This document shows positions 52,101-62,471 of a DNA stretch of 64,000 nt, in pieces. Every line of letters starts with the position of its first letter. Position 1 is the first letter of the stretch. The position numbers and the translations under genes are program-made. This DNA comes from Hofstenia miamia (Eukaryota > Xenacoelomorpha > Acoela). The stretch is taken from positions 969,120 to 1,033,119 of the forward strand of contig SCFE01000025.1 in assembly GCA_004352715.1 (NCBI GenBank), written 5' to 3'. The notes below the pieces were generated by a model that had not been told where the DNA came from, ran no database searches, and saw nothing but the letters and a program-made list of their open reading frames with translations.

Positions 52101-55100
52101 AACCATGCTTCATTGTTGTAAACGGTTTCTCACTATTTTAAGATATACAACAATTTGATTTTTAAGTTTATGTATAGATCTAATTATATTCATTAATATT
52201 TACTAATTTTATTTAGAGAGACGAAAAAAATTAAGGTCAATGGTATCAAAGAGAGTTTTAGTCCTAGGTAAATCTATTTACATTTGTTATGATTTTTGCT
52301 TTGAAAACTATTTTTTATGAGGAAATAAAAGCAAGCCAAAATTAGTTGAACTACAACTAATTTTAGTGATTGAGCAAGCGTAAACAAGTGGCACATTGGT
52401 TTTCTGTATTTCGAGATAGTGCACAGCATTAAAGTAAACATAAAATGTATTGAGTTAGTACAATTACAGTCGTTTACGCGCTTAATTATTGTTGAATTAA
52501 TTTTGTTCACTTTGTAACTTATTTAGAATTTGATGTTTCAACGTTTTTCCATTTTGCTAATTGTATTTCGCATTATTACAATTTTTGAGATAGTTATCGA
52601 GATTATCACTAAAAATCTATCGATTGTACAATCATTAGTCTTTTTTACTAGCACTTTTAATGGCTTCCCATTTTAAAATATTTGTCATTTTCTAAAAGTT
52701 ATTGGCCATGAAGTCGAGACGAATCACCTCAGCAGCTGCATTTCACGAAATTCTTGAACTTTCATATTGACATGCAACTTCAATTATTAGCTTATCTCAA
52801 TCGTCATAACGAGACATGCAGGATTAGCATTTCATTTGGAGCTTGTTCATCAGAAATTCCCGTTTGTGCATAACTCCCACTGCATAATTGGATGAGAGTG
52901 ACTTCAGCTTCGATTTTGATGAATTTGGCAGGCGAGGGGAGAAATTATTTACATAATAAAATGCAGCTTTGAAGCAAATCACTCATCTGGCAACACACTA
53001 ACAATTTGTTTTGCATGAATACCTACTTCGATATACATGGCGTTTCCTGCATAATTTTTTATCGTACTTGTTTTTACTTGCACAATAAAATGGTCAAATT
53101 TGTTATAACGCGTCTCTATTATCGGCATTAGTTTCTCCGTACTTGAAACAAATTTGAATTAGTTTTCAGTTACTTTTTATGTTTTCATCTACATTGGTAA
53201 AAAGTTCGTTTCGTTTCAACTATCAATGATTCTATCATTCAAATAGATTTTCTCTATTTTCGACGTTTCATTTCATTAGTGGCTTGGCAACCTAATAGAT
53301 CATGCTGTAGGGTTACACTTCATATCAAGAGAGTTTAATTTCGTTTTTACTCATAGTAGATGCCTAGCTATTGCGTTTTGTATTTTGGCAACATTGACAT
53401 GAGTTTACAAAAAACATCTATCGTAATCACCAGCGCGGTCACAATCTTGGTAATTTATTTACTACTCAAATGTGCTAGAGAATTTGTTGGTTCCGCGTGT
53501 TCCTGACGGTTATTTATTGGCATTTATTTCGGTTTTGTTTAAGTAAAATTTTCAAGACCTCTAAGATTTAATTTTAGGTTACTCGAAAGTAGTATATTTA
53601 AATCAAAATGTTAGTTACTCCAACAAATTGCAATATTTAATTTGACTTGGAATTTTGGGTTGCTTGTTTTAACATTTGAATATAATTTAAAATGTGAAGT
53701 ATAACGTAAGCGACAATTGAGTTGAATTATGTCATTTTTTATGATGCAGATTGATTTAAATTTAAGACAAATTTAAAGTTGCAGTTTAAATTCCTTGAGG
53801 TTGCTGGTAATTGAAACAAATTAGCGTGCTCATTCAATAAGATGCCATATTATCTGTTGCAAATGAAGTACTCATCGAGATTCATGCTGTCTGACTTCTT
53901 TATTAGGCCTCGAAATGATTTTTTAAAATCTAGATGCAACATTTTAGGAGTAATATTTTGAATTAAGTTCTTATCAAGTAATTGTTCATTTTTTAATTAT
54001 CCTTGAGTAGCTTAAACGTTGATTCGAAATAAATGTAATTTTGTAAAAAAAATTTCGATATTAATGTATTTCTTAGCAATATTTTCAACGACTTAAATTT
54101 GAGTATTTAGGAATGGAGTTGAAATAGTTGAAAATGGCATATCAGAATCATCACCAGTTGAAAGTCCAGTAAAAGTTGAAGTATCTGTTGAAAATAAATT
54201 AGAAATTAGTGGAAAAGTTCCTGCAGTTGAAGAAGAAAAGCCTTCGTTACCTAATGAGCATCAGTTATTTTTAGAAGAAACCAAGCTGTTACTTTTAAAG
54301 AAAATTCGCCAAAGTCAAACAAGAACTAATGTTCCACCTACACCAGCAGCCCACCAAATAAATAAGGCAGCCCAACAGCCCCATCAGCAGTTTAATCAAA
54401 ACGTTAATAATCAGCAAAAAACAGTATCTTCCAACCTCCAACACAAGCACCAAGTTAACCGCCCTATTATGCAAAAATCCATTCCCCCTAATGCTATTCC
54501 ATCGGGTTTAATTCGCGGACCTCCTCCAAGCAAAGTGCTCCCTTCTGTAAATAAGCCCTTGCCGTCAAAAGCTGTTAACAATGTGCATGATCACCAAGCT
54601 GCTGCTAAAAGAGAGCAAGCTGCCAAACTTGCGCTTAAGAAAGAGCTTGAAAAAACTTTGTTACAAATTCCGCCGCCCAAACCTCCTCCAGCAAACCTCG
54701 ATTTCATTCCTTGGCCTTCGATAGACTTTTTATATTTAATTGGATTAGAAGAATCTGTGCATCGTTTAATATTTTCAAACACTGAGTCTACCGAAAACGA
54801 AATGCCTGCACCGTTCTTATGCCGTCAATGTAACACGGATTTTACTACTTTATGGAAGAGAGAAGAATTTAATGGTAGACCTTCTATAATTTGTGAACAG
54901 TGCATGATTAGCAACAATAAAAAAGCAGTTAAAAAAGAGCACACAAATAGATTAAAAAATGCAGTGGAAAAAGCGCTTCAACAAGAGCAGGAAATTGTGA
55001 AAAAAATTAAAGAGGAAGAGAATCAACGAAAGAGTATATCCCCACAAACTCATCTCAACTCTAATCAGAAATCATCCCATGTCAGCGCGTCTTCAAGGGG

Positions 55101-55188
55101 GCGAATTTTAAATCCGGCTCCTGCCAGTGCTGCTCCACGCACTCTAGCACCCGTTTCTGCAACATCACTACGACCCCAGCTATATTAA
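43187..55188 (+). CDS. GATAD2: Transcriptional repressor p66 (GATAD2 family), NuRD subunit, three coding exons
   Basis: Exons 43187-43326, 52217-52267 and 54111-55188, all joined in phase 2 through GT-AG sites, give 422 residues. p66 bridges MBD2/3 and CHD4 in the nuclear NuRD complex. Exon 1 contributes an acidic N-terminus ending LKRKLPATDNTNDHILS. Exon 2 is only 51 nt and encodes ETKKIKVNGIKESFSP, close to the ESKKIKMERG segment of vertebrate GATAD2A. Exon 3 holds CR1 at about 110-133 (EETKLLLLKKIRQSQ, the MBD2/3-binding coiled coil), a Gln/Pro-rich linker, CR2 from about 227 (AAKLALKKELEKTLLQIPPP), a GATA-type finger C301-x2-C304-x20-C325-x2-C328, then KAVKKEHTNRLKNAVEKALQ. The frame of exon 1 is open back to an acceptor at 43105/43106, so an upstream exon is possible. 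The first intron spans 8.9 kb and contains THAP exon C. Confidence 0.88.
43327..49004. other. First part of p66 intron 1, non-coding
   Basis: AT-rich. Short frames at 45267-45512 and 46072-46395 show no family resemblance. An imperfect direct repeat of about 45 bp (taagataatga(tga)acta(g)tgga) lies at about 48155-48235. Confidence 0.4.
49005..49329. mobile_element. Non-autonomous hAT element (325 bp) with 8-bp target duplication
   Basis: Ends are CAGGGTTGGCA and, at the right, TGCCAACCCTG, an 11-bp perfect TIR. The flanks are tgcatact (48997-49004) and tgcatacg (49330-49337), 7 of 8 identical, the duplication length typical of hAT transposons. Near the ends, 'gttttaaac' palindromes repeat. 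There is no transposase, so mobilisation would need an autonomous partner. It lies inside p66 intron 1. Confidence 0.85.
49330..51469. other. Intronic/intergenic stretch before THAP exon C
   Basis: A 130-codon + frame at 49533-49925 and a 69-codon frame at 49977-50186 are unassigned. A 16-bp perfect hairpin is at 50181-50216. Nothing else is recognised. Confidence 0.38.
50181..50216. repeat. Short perfect hairpin
   Basis: Stem atatgaatccaaacat / atgtttggattcatat with a 4-base loop (actg). Too short and too tightly looped for a typical animal pre-miRNA; more likely a simple palindrome or the relic of a transposon end. Confidence 0.6.
51470..51777 (+). CDS. THAP-domain exon C (5' coding exon, phase-2 donor), 440 bp before p66 exon 2
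   Basis: 102 codons plus 2 nt from ATG 51470. THAP C2CH finger: Cys5/Cys10, HRFP (31-32), Trp41, VVCSRHF with Cys59 and His62, then a basic segment KKRRLKKN and the AVPSIF closing box. It ends ESLNS plus CG|gtaaca, phase 2. It lies inside the first p66 intron, same strand, 440 bases before the p66 micro-exon, which has a matching phase-2 acceptor. Between its donor and p66 exon 2 I see no other convincing exon or terminator, so a THAP-p66 joined transcript is the simplest reading. A nested independent gene, or transcription with an unrecognised 3' exon, remains possible. Confidence 0.8.
52217..52267 (+). CDS. GATAD2: p66 micro-exon 2 (51 nt, phase 2 to 2)
   Basis: Acceptor 'aattttatttag', donor 'AG|gtaaat'. 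Encodes a short Lys-rich block ETKKIKVNGIKESFSP that aligns with the conserved basic stretch near the N-terminus of GATAD2 proteins. Because it is symmetric it can be included or skipped without changing frame. Confidence 0.72.
54111..55188 (+). CDS. GATAD2: p66 exon 3: CR1 coiled coil, CR2 and GATA-type zinc finger
   Basis: Begins after 'gagtatttag' with one base completing a codon (phase 2 entry) and runs 1078 nt to the TAA. It contains both protein-interaction regions of p66 plus the zinc finger, so any 5' exon spliced to it would carry a NuRD-binding module. The N-terminal part before CR1 is rich in Glu, Val and Ser (SSPVESPVKVEVSVEN). Confidence 0.9.
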
Positions 55189-57279
55189 TATTTCAATTGC
55201 CAGTTTTGTAATTGTAGTGATTTTGCTCAATATTTTGTTTAGAAAAGTATTTGTGCACATGGGTGTGCAGTGTATTGCATAAATTTTTTATTACTTTATG
55301 AAAATGTTTGTGTAATTTTTATTTTTAATTTCATCTCACTATAATAAAATTCCTTAAATCATACAGAATATAAAATCTAGAACTGCAATTTGTTAGCAAT
55401 ATCTTTTGATTAGCATTAAAAATATGCGTTGCAGGTTACCGTTAAGGTTCACCTGCAAAAGTAATTGACAACAATTTGCTGTTCATTGTTTTCATAAAGC
55501 GCTGCATACCTGGCGCTCCAATTTTATAAGTTTTATGGATGTCTTTTTTTTACAATGTCTGTATATTTATATTAGCAAATGGTTTCACATTAATCCAAAT
55601 ATTACGATAGTTCAATCTGTAAGAGAATGTGATTTAATGTGAACTCGTGAGTTTCAATGAGCCCCAGCTTGCGGTCCATTTAAAATCGCATTATTAAATG
55701 TATAGAAAATTCCCACCATGAAATTACCTATCTGCTTACACGAAAATTTTGCCACAGAATACAGAAAATTTATCTGAATAACATTTTGCAATTTTCCTTG
55801 CAAATTCAACTTTTTTCTCAACAGTCTCAGTCCTTAAATGGAATATAACCACAAAATGTAATCAGATTGTGCATATTCTAGACTAATTTTGCTTGGACAT
55901 GTTTGAATTTTCAAAGTACATATAACATTTCAATTTCATCATCTGTGGAGACCTTCATACGTTGACGAATTTTCATAGTTTTGCTTATAATATACTTTTA
56001 TTGCGACAGTGTCAACCAGGTATTCATTGTTACCAATTATCTGGTTTCTTTGCAAGCAGATTATTTGACGGCGAATCGCGGAAAGCTTTCTCCATAAATT
56101 TCTTCCGAATGATAAATCATATATATATCGTGCAGTATTTGCTTAGCCTTTTTAAAGTGCATAAGTATTACAAAGAGCATCCAGAATTTTTTTTGAGGTA
56201 TACTATTAGCAGTTGGTTTGACAATATATAATTGATATATATATATATTATATATATTATATAACTAGTTATTAAATATTTACATGTGCTAATGCTGGAA
56301 AATCTTGATATAATTTGTCAATGTATTAAGAAGTAATATGTGCCTTATGTTGAGCATTTAAAATTTCATTAATAGATTAAACGGAAAGAAAATTCGGCCC
56401 TTAAATATCTTTGGGGAACATTTAATATTTTATTAAGAATACACCATTATAATTTCGTAGTTAAATTAGTATTGTTTAATTTCGTTGATATTATTCTCAC
56501 GGTTTCTTTTATATATTTAATATTTTTTAGATTTCTTATAAGGCAGTTTGTTTCGAATCGTATATATTTTATCTTGTTAAAGTGACAATAAATTAGATAA
56601 TTGAAAAGAATAGCAATTTTAACAAGAAGATATATTCAAGATAGAATACAGAATTCCTTACGTCCTAAGAAACTTAAACGTTACATCTTGTTTGGTTTAT
56701 TAGAGGTTTCGAAATCATTAATAAGATTTGTAGCATTTCAGTATTTATCCTGTTTATTTACTGTTAATGATCCGCGAATTGCTTTTAATGCATAGAACGT
56801 TGTTTTTAATATTTTTAGTTCTTAATGTTTGATGATAAGGTTCTGTAAATGTACATGGTTAATCGAACTTGAAACGGTATTCAATGTTTTGAAATAGAAT
56901 TCCGAATTATAACCTATCCTAGATTAACTAATAAAATACATTAGCAGTAGTAAAAGACTTAACTTGCACTAAAATATGAAAGAATTATTATAACGATAAT
57001 AGTGATCATTTACAAATTTAAAAATAGTGCTTTCACTTCATTCTTGAAAAATGATGGTTGGCTAAATATGTCCAGTTAAGGGGATTTGCGAGCTTTACTG
57101 CTCGAATGAAGAAATTAGTCGAAAGTCTTCGTATGAACTCGTTTAAGGACAAAGAAAGCTCGCTGTGAATACATTAGAGGTTTGAATATTTCATCGAAAT
57201 GTAATTCCCGACCGGAAAGTCAATCTTGCCTGCAATGAACTTATTTAGCATTATCAGAATTTAAACTGAATAAGGCAGG
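55189..57279. other. p66 3' UTR and downstream non-coding DNA
   Basis: 3' UTR to about 55.37 kb, then AT-rich DNA with an (AT)n run at about 56237-56270. No gene recognised. Confidence 0.45.
55343..55348 (+). promoter_or_regulatory. Poly(A) signal of p66
   Basis: AATAAA 154 bases after the p66 stop codon, on the same strand. Confidence 0.6.
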
Positions 57280-59340
57280 ATATTGGCATCATGTTTGATT
57301 GAAATAGACGATCTTTATAAGAACTACCATTGTGATTCAAAATCAATTGCTAAGGAATCACTAGGGGAAGGCCCACCAAACACAATGAACATTGTTTTGA
57401 TTGTATTGCGAATACACCATTCAACGCATTCATTCAGATCAAGTTTAAGGGAGGAAAGCTCAGAATTGAAGCCTTTTACATCAAGAAATAAGTATAGTAA
57501 AAACGAAACACAACTGGCTGGTAAGTCACATACAAATTATAGAAACAAGTGGACCTCATCGCGAACCCTGAGGCACACCACTTGTGTATATGTTGAATCA
57601 TAATTATTAACTCTCACATGCTGGTAGCGATTAGATAAGGAAGAAGCAATTGGTTTAAGCAAAAATCCGCCAATGCAAAACTCGCGTAGTTTTCTGAGGA
57701 TGTGATGGGTGGCTTTGTCAAATTCTTTGCATTTCTAGATGACATATATGATAATTTTGACAATCGGCCGAAAACATTGTTTTTGCCTGTATTTTAGCAA
57801 ACAATTGAAATATTATGCTTCTCTTCGGTTTAAATCCATATTGCTTGTCAGAAAATCGCTGTTTGATAATTGGATAGTTAATTAAAAAAATTTTTTTCAA
57901 AAACCAGAGAAATCTTTGGAAGGATGCTTATGGGACGATAGTTGGTTAGTGTACTGTGAGAGCCCATTTTAATACTGGACCGACCATATGCTATTTTCCA
58001 GTACTTGGGAAAAACTTCATGGAAAAAGAGCGCCAAGAAAAGTTTAAAGACGTTTAATGCCAGACCCTGTGATCCAAATCTCAGAAATTCTCCAAGGAGC
58101 TTATCTAGGCCACAGCCAAGTGAGCATGATCTCAGGGCAAGTGCAACATCATCTATTGAGAATGATAGGTTATTGTGAAGCGACGGACTGAAATCCTGAA
58201 AAGTTCCACATTGGGGCTGGTAGCATTTCGAAAAATGATAGTTTAGCGTTTCTGCTTGTTGTTCAGGTCCAATGTCTTTTCCATCATACTGCAATTTCTG
58301 AGGGAGTTCTTCGTGAGATTTGAGGGTTCTTATTAGTTTGTAGCAGTCAGGGAGACTGTTGTATTTGTCATCAAAGCCTTCAATAAACACAACAGGGTCC
58401 AGGTCAAATGAGTCCGGGAGTTGATGTTCCAAGTCATTGCTGTCTTTTCCAGCTCTCTCATCTATTGATACATGATTAATCAAGTGAATAGTGTGGGAAG
58501 AATAAAAGAACGGAGATTTCATTCTTTTTGTTGTTTTTTGGCATAAAAGGCAAGAGGAGACGCGAGAGTTCATCAAACCAGTGATCTATATATTGTGGGT
58601 CGGTTATGCAAAATGTTACCGAGAACAGTGATGTAACGAGCACCTCATTTACAGCCAGGAAGTTGTTTCTCAGCAGATGTAGAACACAGAATAGTCTTGC
58701 GAAGTTGTTTTAGTCATAACTGATCAAATCGCTAAATGGTCTGAGAATGACACCTTTTGAGTGCATTCCTCCGTTACAATAATGTCATCAGAATTTGAGA
58801 ATGCCAGATCAAGAGTATTCGAGCATGAGATCAATGAAGCAATTAAGGATTCATCAACTGTGTAGAATTCAGTCCAGCACGCATAATGCTCGTTAAATTC
58901 TCCAGTAAGAAGTATACATCCATGGAATGAAGAGATAATTGAGCTAGTTTGTAATTGTAAGCCAGGGGATACGAAAAGCGCTGTTTCTAGTTGAGTTATA
59001 AGGCAGATTATTAGAGGGGAATAGTTATCAAAGTCAAAAATATTTCCTGATAATGATACTAATCCAGTTTCAATACAATGACATTGTAAACCGGTTTTGC
59101 ATAAAATGGCAATCCCGCCATGTCCACCAGTGGATGTGTCAACACGTGCTATTGTCCGGTAACTATTATTTAGAACGATTTTGCCTCTAAAGTCGTTGTC
59201 AAACCAATTTTTCAGTAATACATAAAATATCGAGGTGTTCTATACTCATAAAGTTGGTAAGTGCAAGACGCTTTTTAATTGATAAAAGGCTGCAACAGTT
59301 CAATGTTACCACATTCACTTGGCCTAGTCATGAGATTATT
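57280..59340 (-). mobile_element. Decayed non-LTR retrotransposon with endonuclease and reverse transcriptase
   Basis: On the - strand from about 59.34 kb: endonuclease pieces 'GGHGGIAILCKTGLQ', 'GEFNEHYACW' and 'NTLDLAFSNSDDI...VSFSDHLA' (order of an APE-type domain). The longest RT frame is 58576-57878, with 'SIDDVALALRSCSLGCGLD' and 'NYRPISILPKISLVFEKN'. Below 57.9 kb come broken RT fragments including 'GFKPKRSI'. Many stops; 3' end uncertain. The element family differs from the intact LINE at 14-18 kb. Confidence 0.8.
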
Positions 59341-60077
59341 ATTTCTTTCTTTTCATAGTAAAGTTTCAGTTCGCGAATTTTGAATTTATATATTTAAAAA
59401 AATTAATAAATATTACTCAGTTCATTACGAAGTCGACAATAATACCAAATGTGTGGTTGGACAATCTTTAACTTTCTAGTGTTAAAATTGGAATATCTAT
59501 ATGTAGCAAGATTAATTGTTGGTAAAAGATTTCGATTCATGTTTTAAATGTTAAAACGAAAAATCACTATAAATAGCATGATTATATATTAGAAAACAGA
59601 TTTTAATTGATCAATATACATGTAGTAATTTTTCTTGAGTCTGAGAAACTTAAGCTAAAAATCTAATAAATTATAATTAAAGGTGAAAACCTTTCATAAT
59701 TGGTTCATACGATAAGATTATGAGCGGTATCTTTAAAACCTGCCTCGGACTTTTTGTGACGTCATATACATGACGTAATAGGTTTATACTATTAATTTTA
59801 TTATTGCATGCATCGGACTTTCGGAGTGTTTATATTTTACTTATTTCGCAGTGTAAGATCACTTCTTATTTTTTTATATTTAAATGTCTAATGTTAAGTG
59901 CGTTGTCGTTCTGCAGATGATCAATTGACTTTCAAATATTATAATTTATTTTCTATGCATCGTTTGGAGCAATTCTTGCTTTAAAATATGATTAGATTTC
60001 TGCACAAATATCGCATTTTGAATGATCGCCAAGCATTTCACAGAAGCTATCGCACATATATATATATATATATATAT
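59341..60077. other. AT-rich non-coding stretch with an inverted satellite fragment
   Basis: Positions 59739-59755 are the reverse complement of the 63-bp repeat core (aaaaagtccgaggcagg) found near the window end. Directly after is TGACGTCA (59757-59764), a CRE-like palindrome. An (AT)n run leads into the gap at 60078. Confidence 0.55.
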
Positions 60078-60264
60078 NNNNNNNNNNNNNNNNNNNNNNN
60101 NNNNNNNNNNNNNNNNNNNNNNNNNNNNNNNNNNNNNNNNNNNNNNNNNNNNNNNNNNNNNNNNNNNNNNNNNNNNNNNNNNNNNNNNNNNNNNNNNNNN
60201 NNNNNNNNNNNNNNNNNNNNNNNNNNNNNNNNNNNNNNNNNNNNNNNNNNNNNNNNNNNNNNNN
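60078..60264. other. Assembly gap
   Basis: 187 N following an (AT)n run. Open frames spanning it are meaningless. Confidence 0.99.
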
Positions 60265-60594
60265 ATGTTCCATTTCAAACTAGCCAGACAGTAAAGGCTA
60301 GGCTATACAGTCATGTGTCCGCAGTATTTTACTTTATGCTAGCCAGACATGGATGACTGTAAAACTCTTGGTAGTAACAAAGACCTTCTAATCTCTGATA
60401 TTCAAAGGTTTTTACTCTGGAATCAGTCTAACGGCATGGCTATTAATGCTTCCAAGACTAAACTTAACGGGCTATCAATAAGAAAGACCCAACATTTAAA
60501 TACCCCTTTTAATAAACATTCTACTACTACTACTACTACTACATTTATGTGTAATGGACTAACAATTTTTGTTCAGATATATTTTCATATATAT
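60265..60594 (+). mobile_element. Rearranged LINE fragment, second copy of the 62.5-63.8 kb element
   Basis: Segment order is permuted. 60265-60350 matches 63048-63123, then 60351-60467 matches 62762-62875 (RT active-site part after the YADD motif), then 60469-60594 matches 63667-63785. Identity is very high in the second block. The first join (catgg|atgactg) places a downstream piece before an upstream one, as expected for head-to-tail copies with internal deletion. Confidence 0.85.
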
Positions 60595-61435
60595 AACTTT
60601 GGCAATTTTTTTAAGAATATGCGAACAGTTGTGAAATGTTATCACGCCCATTTTTCAATGGGAGATATTGGTTAGAATCCAATCTGTTCGAAAAAACTAT
60701 TTTAAAATACTTTACGTCAATGTAGAGAATAAAATTGAAATTTATTAAGTACTATGTAATATAAATTGATATTTCATTGACTCGGCAGGATTCGAACCTA
60801 CTTCTTCTGTACAAGTGTACAGCTGTGTTATTCTTACACCACGAATCAGAAATCACTTTTATTATAATCTAAAATAAACAAATATTTGAATAAATTTGCT
60901 ATATGTAACCTTAAAGTTCCTGAATGAGATTTTTGAATAGAAGATGCAATATTCAGAAATTCACACAAATCTAAATACCATCAAAGCAATAAAGGTTTCT
61001 TCAACAATGAAGAACATTCACCAAATACTGCATTAAAAAATGGCTTACTGTAAGCTTCACAGCGTAGAAATTTTTGTATAGGCCTACAATATGCTCTTCA
61101 ATTCACACATTGTAAAGTATCTACACATACGATTCTCCCATAGAGAAATTAATCAACTATAAATGCGAACTAGTCTTCTATTCAAGAATGCCCTGAGGAA
61201 ATAAAAGACTACCTTTTACTGAGAGATGCGATCGCAACAGCAATTTTGTTTAACATAAATTACAAGATCATTAACACTAGAAGTACCATTACTCATTGAG
61301 ATTCATTTTTTTACATGTAGCATTTCAATTAAAAAATTATGTAAAAGAATGAAAAAAATTTTACTTATGGAAATTCAAATAGACTATCGATACTTTTGGA
61401 GGTGTATATACCTGCTGTTGTTTTTAACGAATGCA
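60595..61435. other. Non-coding stretch containing a tRNA-like sequence
   Basis: Apart from the tRNA-like sequence at 60778-60848, nothing is recognised. Confidence 0.4.
60778..60848 (-). tRNA. tRNA-like sequence, probably a pseudogene or SINE head
   Basis: Read on the - strand, 71 nt: acceptor stem TGATTCG pairs with CGAGTCA (one G-U), a D-arm-like GTGTAAGAATAACAC, an anticodon-like stem CTGTA/TACAG, and a T-arm GTAGG-TTCGAAT-CCTGC containing the B box GGTTCGAATCC. The anticodon loop has only six bases, without a proper U33-anticodon-purine pattern, so an amino-acid identity cannot be read. No 3' CCA is expected in a nuclear gene. More likely a decayed tRNA or a tRNA-derived SINE than a working gene. 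Confidence 0.4.
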
Positions 61436-61471
61436 ATTAACTTTAAAAGTCCGAGGCAGCAAGAAATTTTA
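61436..61471 (+). repeat. 63-bp satellite unit, truncated by gap
   Basis: Same sequence as the unit of the array at 63820-64000 (attaactttaaaagtccg and on), running straight into the 1000-N gap. The gap therefore probably holds more of this array. Confidence 0.85.
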
Positions 61472-62471
61472 NNNNNNNNNNNNNNNNNNNNNNNNNNNNN
61501 NNNNNNNNNNNNNNNNNNNNNNNNNNNNNNNNNNNNNNNNNNNNNNNNNNNNNNNNNNNNNNNNNNNNNNNNNNNNNNNNNNNNNNNNNNNNNNNNNNNN
61601 NNNNNNNNNNNNNNNNNNNNNNNNNNNNNNNNNNNNNNNNNNNNNNNNNNNNNNNNNNNNNNNNNNNNNNNNNNNNNNNNNNNNNNNNNNNNNNNNNNNN
61701 NNNNNNNNNNNNNNNNNNNNNNNNNNNNNNNNNNNNNNNNNNNNNNNNNNNNNNNNNNNNNNNNNNNNNNNNNNNNNNNNNNNNNNNNNNNNNNNNNNNN
61801 NNNNNNNNNNNNNNNNNNNNNNNNNNNNNNNNNNNNNNNNNNNNNNNNNNNNNNNNNNNNNNNNNNNNNNNNNNNNNNNNNNNNNNNNNNNNNNNNNNNN
61901 NNNNNNNNNNNNNNNNNNNNNNNNNNNNNNNNNNNNNNNNNNNNNNNNNNNNNNNNNNNNNNNNNNNNNNNNNNNNNNNNNNNNNNNNNNNNNNNNNNNN
62001 NNNNNNNNNNNNNNNNNNNNNNNNNNNNNNNNNNNNNNNNNNNNNNNNNNNNNNNNNNNNNNNNNNNNNNNNNNNNNNNNNNNNNNNNNNNNNNNNNNNN
62101 NNNNNNNNNNNNNNNNNNNNNNNNNNNNNNNNNNNNNNNNNNNNNNNNNNNNNNNNNNNNNNNNNNNNNNNNNNNNNNNNNNNNNNNNNNNNNNNNNNNN
62201 NNNNNNNNNNNNNNNNNNNNNNNNNNNNNNNNNNNNNNNNNNNNNNNNNNNNNNNNNNNNNNNNNNNNNNNNNNNNNNNNNNNNNNNNNNNNNNNNNNNN
62301 NNNNNNNNNNNNNNNNNNNNNNNNNNNNNNNNNNNNNNNNNNNNNNNNNNNNNNNNNNNNNNNNNNNNNNNNNNNNNNNNNNNNNNNNNNNNNNNNNNNN
62401 NNNNNNNNNNNNNNNNNNNNNNNNNNNNNNNNNNNNNNNNNNNNNNNNNNNNNNNNNNNNNNNNNNNNNNN
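61472..62471. other. Assembly gap, exactly 1000 N
   Basis: A round number suggests a placeholder rather than a measured length. It is flanked by satellite on the left and LINE sequence on the right. Confidence 0.99.

Noticed and set aside
57283-57603. 106-codon + frame
   Set aside because: Antisense shadow of the decayed LINE on the - strand.
59946-60356. Open frames of 90-122 codons around 60.1 kb
   Set aside because: They run through the N gap and an (AT)n run.
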